Source: Pantoea nemavictus
GTDB taxonomy: Bacteria > Pseudomonadota > Gammaproteobacteria > Enterobacterales > Enterobacteriaceae
Direction: 5' to 3'
Length of the DNA stretch: 64,000 bases
Assembly (NCBI RefSeq): GCF_037479095.1
Contig: NZ_JBBGZW010000002.1
Span: 124,001-188,000 of the forward strand
Made by a program: the position numbers and the translations under genes
Part shown: in pieces, positions 59,428 to 64,000 of the stretch
Position numbering within the stretch: position 1 is the first letter of the stretch
Layout: every line of letters starts with the position of its first letter
The notes under the pieces: generated by a model
The model's database searches: none
What the model was told of the DNA's origin: nothing
The model's input: only the letters and a program-made list of their open reading frames with translations

Positions 59428-61403
59428 GGCTTCTCCTGCAGCTCAACGGTGCGCAGGAAGAAGTCCAGCGTGTTATCGATGGTGGTGTCCATTTCGACCG
59501 TCGGCGTCCAGTCGATCAGGCGGCGCGCATTCTTGATCGACGGCTTGCGGTGTTCCACGTCCTGGTAACCCTTGCCGTAATAGCTGCTGCTTTCCACTTC
59601 GCGAAAGCCGGCAAACGGCGGGAAGTTGCTGCGCAGTGGATGACGCTCAAAGCTGGCCAGCAGCCGTTCAGCCAACTCTTTGATGCTGGCTTCATTTTCC
59701 GGATTACCGATATTCACGATTTGGCCATCGCAATTGTTGTGCTGGTTTTCGATGATGCGGAACAGCGCTTCAATGCCATCGCTGATATCGGTAAAACAGC
59801 GTTTTTGCGCGCCACCATCGATTAGCTTGATCGGCGAACCTTCCACCAGATTGAGAATCAACTGGGTAATGGCGCGGGAGCTGCCGATACGCGCGGCGTT
59901 GAGGTTATCCAGACGCGGCCCCATCCAGTTAAACGGACGGAACAGCGTGAAGCGTAATCCCTCTTTCTCGCCGTAGGCCCAAATCACCCGATCCAGCAGT
60001 TGCTTGGAGACCGAGTAGATCCAGCGCTGTTTATTGATCGGCCCCACCACCAGGTTGGAGTGATCCTCATCGAAATGCTGATCGGTGCACATGCCGTACA
60101 CTTCGGACGTTGAAGGGAAAATAATGCGCTTTTTATACTTCACGCAGTCACGAATGATTTTGAGGTTCTCTTCAAAATCGAGTTCGAATACGCGCAGCGG
60201 ATTACGGGTGTACTCAATCGGTGTCGCAATCGCCACCAGTGGCAGCACCACATCACACTTCTTGATGTGATACTCAATCCACTCCGAATGAATACTGATG
60301 TCGCCTTCAACAAAGTGGAAGCGCGGCTGCTCAAGGAAGCGGCTGATGGCATCAGAACCAATATCTAAACCGTAAACGTCGAAGTTATCATCCTGCAGCA
60401 AACGTTCGGTCAAATGGTTACCGATAAAGCCATTCACGCCGAGGATCAGCACACGCGTGCGGCGTTTCACCGCAGCCACCGGCTGGGAATAGAGCAACGC
60501 GCCCTTCACCATGCCGAGGCTCTGTGCCAGCTGGCTGCCATTCATATACACACCGTTGTCACTTTGACCGGTGATCACTTCCAGCGCCCCTTCACCACAG
60601 GCAATAATGAAGGGTTCGACGGATAGCACGGTGCCGGGTTTGGCGTGCTGCTCCGTGCTGTGCACGCGCCCTTTCCACACCACAAATTTCACCGTACCGG
60701 CGAACGCGAACGCGCCGGGCCAGGGATCGGTTACCGCACGCACCAGATTATTAATAGATTGAGCCGACTGCTCCCACTTGATGCGCCCATCATCTGGCGT
60801 ACGGCGTCCCACCATCGTCGCCTGACTGTGATCCTGCGGCGTTGTCACGATATCGCCGTATTGCAACGCGGGCAGTGCGCTCTCCAGCAACTGCGTGGCG
60901 CAGGCCACCAGTTTGCGATGCAAGGTTAACGCATTGTCCTGTTCGTCGATGGCGACGCGCTGTTGCGCCACGATGTCGCCCGCATCGGCACGTTTCACCA
61001 TGCGATGCAGCGTAACACCGGTTTCTTTTTCACCGTTCACCAGCACCCAGTTGAGCGGCGCACGGCCACGATATTTCGGCAACAGCGAGCCGTGCAGATT
61101 AAACGCCCCCACGCGGGCGCAATTGAGAATGTTGTCGCTCAGCAGCTTGCGATAATAGAAGGAGAAGATGAAATCCGGCGTCATCGATTTGATGCGATCG
61201 ACCCACAGCGGGTGATCCGCATCTTCCGGCGCATACACCGCGATGCCATGTTCCGCAGCCAGCCGCGCCACCGAAGGAAAAGCGTGGCTCTCTGGCGAGG
61301 TGTCAGCGTGAGTGAAGATAGCGCTGATTTCATAACCTGCGTTCAACAACGCAGTAATGCCAGTGCAGCCCATTTCGGCGTAGGCGAAGACGATTGTTTT
61401 CAT
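59424..61403 (-). CDS. arnA: Bifunctional UDP-Ara4N formyltransferase/UDP-GlcA oxidative decarboxylase ArnA
   Basis: A 659-residue two-domain enzyme. The N-terminal formyltransferase (about residues 1-300) carries [13 protein letters not shown] (catalytic Asn and His) and DAGDIVAQQ. The C-terminal UDP-glucuronate decarboxylase (about 315-659) carries [10 protein letters not shown], the Tyr-Lys region [13 protein letters not shown] and FNWMGPRLD. It supplies both the first committed and the formylation steps of Ara4N synthesis. Full length, no lesions. It overlaps arnC and arnD by 4 bp each. Confidence 0.96.
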   Translation of the reverse strand: MKTIVFAYAEMGCTGITALLNAGYEISAIFTHADTSPESHAFPSVARLAAEHGIAVYAPEDADHPLWVDRIKSMTPDFIFSFYYRKLLSDNILNCARVGAFNLHGSLLPKYRGRAPLNWVLVNGEKETGVTLHRMVKRADAGDIVAQQRVAIDEQDNALTLHRKLVACATQLLESALPALQYGDIVTTPQDHSQATMVGRRTPDDGRIKWEQSAQSINNLVRAVTDPWPGAFAFAGTVKFVVWKGRVHSTEQHAKPGTVLSVEPFIIACGEGALEVITGQSDNGVYMNGSQLAQSLGMVKGALLYSQPVAAVKRRTRVLILGVNGFIGNHLTERLLQDDNFDVYGLDIGSDAISRFLEQPRFHFVEGDISIHSEWIEYHIKKCDVVLPLVAIATPIEYTRNPLRVFELDFEENLKIIRDCVKYKKRIIFPSTSEVYGMCTDQHFDEDHSNLVVGPINKQRWIYSVSKQLLDRVIWAYGEKEGLRFTLFRPFNWMGPRLDNLNAARIGSSRAITQLILNLVEGSPIKLIDGGAQKRCFTDISDGIEALFRIIENQHNNCDGQIVNIGNPENEASIKELAERLLASFERHPLRSNFPPFAGFREVESSSYYGKGYQDVEHRKPSIKNARRLIDWTPTVEMDTTIDNTLDFFLRTVELQEKP

Positions 61404-62386
61404 TGCTTAATTTCCTGTACTGAAGCGGTGTCTTGCTGTGGGTGAATAACACGTTGAATGAAGTAGCGCGGACGCGCGCGAACATCGTTGTAAATACGTC
61501 CAATGTATTCGCCCAGTAAGCCCATACCGATAAACTGCGCGCCGACAAAAATGAACAGCACGGCGAACAGCAGGAATACGCCGTCGCCAGACCAGGCGGC
61601 GCCGAGGAACAGGCGCAGCACGATCAACACTAGCGAGAAGGCGAAACCGGTTAAGGCGATTAAGCTGCCAACGATGCTTAACAAACGCAGTGGCGTGGTG
61701 GTCAGGCAGGTCACCAGGTCGTACATCAGGTTGATCAGCCGCATAAAGCTGTATTTGGAATCACCAAACTCACGCTCAGCGTGCGCAACGGGCAACTCGA
61801 TAGTGCGTCGCGCGAAGGTGTTGGCGAGGATCGGGATAAAGGTGCTGCGCTCATGGCAGTTCAGCATCGCATCAACAATATGGCGGCGATAGGCGCGCAG
61901 CATGCAGCCGTAATCGCCCATCGCTTTGCCGGTGACGCGCTGAATAAGCTGGTTGATGGTGCGCGATGCACGGCGACGGAACCAGCTATCCTGACGGTTC
62001 TGCCGCACCGTGCCGACCACGTCATAACCCTGCAGCGCGGCATGCACCAGATGCGGGATCTCCTCCGGCGGGTTTTGCAGATCGGCATCCAGCGTAATGA
62101 TCACATCGCCACTGACGTGGCTGAAACCGGCCATAATCGCCGAGTGTTGACCGTAATTACGATTTAGCAACACGCCGACCACGTGGCTGCCGGGCATATC
62201 CGCCGCATCGGCGATCATCTCGCCGGAGCGATCGCTGCTGCCGTCATCTACCAGCAAAATTTCATAATCGAGCCCCAATCCCGCGCAGGCCGCGTCGGTG
62301 CGACGCAGCAGTTCCGGCAGGCTCTCCTGCTCGTTATAGACTGGGATCACCACGGATACTTTACGAATCGCTTTCTCATCCAGCAT
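61400..62386 (-). CDS. arnC: Undecaprenyl-phosphate 4-deoxy-4-formamido-L-arabinose transferase ArnC
   Basis: A 328-residue GT2 enzyme with an N-terminal catalytic domain ([20 protein letters not shown], DxD in [14 protein letters not shown]) and two C-terminal membrane segments. It loads Ara4FN onto undecaprenyl phosphate. I place the start at the ATG 62386: GGAG sits 6 nt upstream, whereas the 62401 alternative is a TTG inside arnB. Confidence 0.94.
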   Translation of the reverse strand: MLDEKAIRKVSVVIPVYNEQESLPELLRRTDAACAGLGLDYEILLVDDGSSDRSGEMIADAADMPGSHVVGVLLNRNYGQHSAIMAGFSHVSGDVIITLDADLQNPPEEIPHLVHAALQGYDVVGTVRQNRQDSWFRRRASRTINQLIQRVTGKAMGDYGCMLRAYRRHIVDAMLNCHERSTFIPILANTFARRTIELPVAHAEREFGDSKYSFMRLINLMYDLVTCLTTTPLRLLSIVGSLIALTGFAFSLVLIVLRLFLGAAWSGDGVFLLFAVLFIFVGAQFIGMGLLGEYIGRIYNDVRARPRYFIQRVIHPQQDTASVQEIKQ

Positions 62387-62387
62387 G

Positions 62388-63524
62388 TCAAACTCCAGCA
62401 ATCTGACGTAACGCGTTAACCACGCGAGCGACGTCCTCGTCGCGCATATCAGGGAACAACGGTATTGAGCAGATGCGATCGCTGTTCCATTCGGTATTCG
62501 GCAGCGATAGCTGCGGATAGCGCCCGCGGTAATATTTGTGCGTGTGGGCCGCGCGGAAATGCAGCCCGGTGCCGATATCCTGGGCTTTTAATGCTTCCAT
62601 CAGCGCATCACGGCTGATGCCGCACTGCGCTTCATCGACGCGAATGATGAACAGGTGCCAGGCGTGCTGATGTGGCCAGCCAGGCTGCGCCAGCGGCATA
62701 AATGGCGTATCCGCCAACTCGGAAAGATAGCGCTGTGCGATGGCGGCACGGCGTTGGTTAATAGCGGGCAACTTCTTCAATTGAACCAGCGCAATAGCGG
62801 CGCTGATATCCGGCAGGTTGTATTTAAAGCCAGGCATGATCACTTCCGCCTGTGGTTTGCGCCCGTGCGTATGTCGGTCGTAGGCATCCACGCCTAAGCC
62901 GTGGAACTTCAGGCTGCGCATCCGATCGGCCAATGCCGCATCATCCGTCACAATTAAGCCACCTTCGGCGCAGGTCATATTTTTAATGGCGTGGAACGAG
63001 AAGATGGCGGTGCCCTGATGACCGACGTGCTGCCCCTGGTAGTAACAACCCGCCGCGTGGGCTGCATCTTCAATGACCGCGATACCGTGCCGCGCGCCAA
63101 TGGCACGAATGGCGTCCATATCGGCCGGCGCACCGGCGTAATGCACCGGAATAATGGCGCGAGTTCGCGGGGTGATGGCCGCTTCGATCTGCTCCGGCGT
63201 TACCATTAAGGTGTCTCGATCGATATCTATCATCACCGGTGTGGCACCCAGCAGCGTGATGATATTGAGCGTGGAGACCCAGGTCAGTGAAGGCGTAATC
63301 ACTTCATCGCCGGGCTGAATGGCCAGCGCCAGCAGCGCAACGTGCATGCCGGCGGTCGCGGAGCTGACGGCAATCGCATGTTGATTGCCGGTCAGCTGGC
63401 AAAAGGCCTGTTCCAGTTCTGCGTTTTTCGGTCCGGTGGTAATCCAACCTGATTCAAATACCGCTTTGACCGCTGCTAACTCTTCTTCGCCAAGGGAAGG
63501 GCGTGAAAAGGGTAAAAAATTCAT
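62388..63524 (-). CDS. arnB: UDP-4-amino-4-deoxy-L-arabinose aminotransferase ArnB
   Basis: A 378-residue PLP-dependent aminotransferase of the DegT/DnrJ/EryC1 fold that makes UDP-Ara4N. The PLP Lys lies in [15 protein letters not shown]. The N-terminal [17 protein letters not shown] is typical. It is the first gene of the operon, with the PmrA-type promoter 60-76 bp upstream. Confidence 0.95.
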   Translation of the reverse strand: MNFLPFSRPSLGEEELAAVKAVFESGWITTGPKNAELEQAFCQLTGNQHAIAVSSATAGMHVALLALAIQPGDEVITPSLTWVSTLNIITLLGATPVMIDIDRDTLMVTPEQIEAAITPRTRAIIPVHYAGAPADMDAIRAIGARHGIAVIEDAAHAAGCYYQGQHVGHQGTAIFSFHAIKNMTCAEGGLIVTDDAALADRMRSLKFHGLGVDAYDRHTHGRKPQAEVIMPGFKYNLPDISAAIALVQLKKLPAINQRRAAIAQRYLSELADTPFMPLAQPGWPHQHAWHLFIIRVDEAQCGISRDALMEALKAQDIGTGLHFRAAHTHKYYRGRYPQLSLPNTEWNSDRICSIPLFPDMRDEDVARVVNALRQIAGV

Positions 63525-63567
63525 AGCATTACCTTGGATTTAAGTGTTTTTTACGACCATGCAATCC

Positions 63568-63600
63568 AAAATACGCCGGTAAACTTAACGCAACATTAAA
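63568..63600 (-). promoter_or_regulatory. PmrA box and -10 of the arn operon
   Basis: On the minus strand TTTAAT-GTTGC-GTTAAG (63600-63584) matches the PmrA/BasR pattern YTTAAK-N5-YTTAAK at 11 of 12 positions. Ten bp further is TATTTT (63573-63568) as the -10 box. This is the known control of arnB-type operons by the PmrA/PmrB two-component system. Confidence 0.7.
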
Positions 63601-63694
63601 TGGGTCAGGTGCTCAATGGCCTTTTTCTGACACGTTGAAGGTTGGTAGAGGAAAAGTCGCATTTGCTCATTATTGAGCATGAACCAGCACTGTT

Positions 63695-63727
63695 CTTAAG
63701 GTTATCCTAAGGTTTTAACCCTATACT
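63695..63727 (+). promoter_or_regulatory. Second PmrA-like box and -10, facing right
   Basis: CTTAAG-GTTAT-CCTAAG (63695-63711) matches the same pattern at 11 of 12. TATACT (63722-63727) follows after exactly the same 10-bp gap as at the arn promoter. It would drive the small gene at 63767. Confidence 0.6.
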
Positions 63728-63766
63728 GAGTCAGGTTATGTCTTATAACGACTGGAGGAGATGGCG

Positions 63767-63976
63767 ATGAGTAACGCGACAGACAGACTTTCTCAGGCTG
63801 CACTGCGCCGCCACCATATTGGCGTTAAGACCAAAGGGTTACGTTATCGCGGCGATCTCTATGTGTTTCGCTTTAATGCCGATCACTATGATGTGTTTCT
63901 CAATAACGACCGCATCATGTCGCTTGCCACCAGTAATGTGCAGGAAGCCATTCAGCTGTTTAAACAGCAGTCTTAA
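63767..63976 (+). CDS. Small protein of unknown function, possibly PmrA-controlled
   Basis: A 69-residue, probably cytoplasmic protein. I do not recognise its family. It is basic in the first half (LRRHHIGVKTKGLRYRG), then has an alternating hydrophobic strand-like stretch (LYVFRFNADHYDVFLNND) and a C-terminal helix (NVQEAIQLFKQQ). The ATG at 63767 has GGAGG 8 nt upstream; the ATG at 63761 abuts it. The promoter region carries the PmrA-like box at 63695. No membrane segment or signal sequence. Confidence 0.65.
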   Translation: MSNATDRLSQAALRRHHIGVKTKGLRYRGDLYVFRFNADHYDVFLNNDRIMSLATSNVQEAIQLFKQQS

Positions 63977-64000
63977 AGATTTTGAACGAGCTGATTCTCG

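Noticed and set aside
1..64000. CRISPR arrays, tRNA or rRNA genes
   Set aside because: I saw no regularly spaced direct repeats, no tRNA-like cloverleaf with CCA end and no rRNA signature sequence.

Overview
The window looks like chromosome from an Erwiniaceae-type enterobacterium (Pantoea/Erwinia group). The main reasons are a complete arnBCADTEF lipid A modification operon in the usual enterobacterial order, enterobacterial Shine-Dalgarno and operator signals, and many plant- or soil-type catabolic clusters. No rRNA, tRNA, CRISPR array or prophage was seen. Species assignment is inference.

Layout. 1-2700: a decayed ORF at the left edge, a GNAT acetyltransferase and a HipB/HipA-type toxin-antitoxin pair. 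2694-14394 (minus strand): a catabolic cluster with a peptide/nickel-type ABC transporter, three consecutive amidohydrolases, an FCD-type GntR regulator, an NTF2-like protein and a PuuE-like deacetylase. Its two transcription units each carry the same perfect palindrome, ATTGCTAGCAAT, in the promoter region. 14822-17005: a TIM-barrel isomerase and an orphan sugar-binding protein preceded by two near-identical LacI-type operators. 17170-26256: a creatininase-family hydrolase, a LysR regulator and a divergent operon with a BMP-type (nucleoside-like) ABC transporter, cupin, RutB/biuret-hydrolase-like cysteine hydrolase and ATZ/TRZ deaminase. This suggests a second nitrogen-heterocycle salvage pathway. 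26387-28459: a lone AT-rich GT17 glycosyltransferase and an Old Yellow Enzyme, followed by a 403-bp non-autonomous element with IS4-like ends and a 13-bp target duplication.

28916-41905: a carbohydrate-acid system. A periplasmic FAD dehydrogenase/cytochrome c complex, a periplasmic cupin and a lactonase could oxidise a sugar to a lactone and acid. A GudP-type transporter, an OtnC-like aldolase/decarboxylase, an OtnK-like kinase, an FMN 2-hydroxyacid dehydrogenase and a racemase-fold protein could import and degrade a short acid sugar. A LacI regulator inside the cluster and four GTAAGCGMTTWC-type operators in its two divergent intergenic regions, one with a strong CRP site, tie it into one regulon.

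41958-46729: a tryptophan-type permease and a three-gene inositol-like unit (MFS, TIM-barrel protein, Gfo/Idh dehydrogenase). 47047-52935: a 1962-residue autotransporter adhesin. 53488-56146: an MFS symporter with a candidate CRP site and a second FMN 2-hydroxyacid dehydrogenase. 56171-63524: arnBCADTEF. Its promoter carries a PmrA box, and a second PmrA-like box points the other way towards an unrecognised 69-residue gene.

The items most worth follow-up are the element inserted exactly in a palindromic repeat, the shared operators of the amidohydrolase cluster, the four-operator acid-sugar regulon and the back-to-back PmrA boxes.
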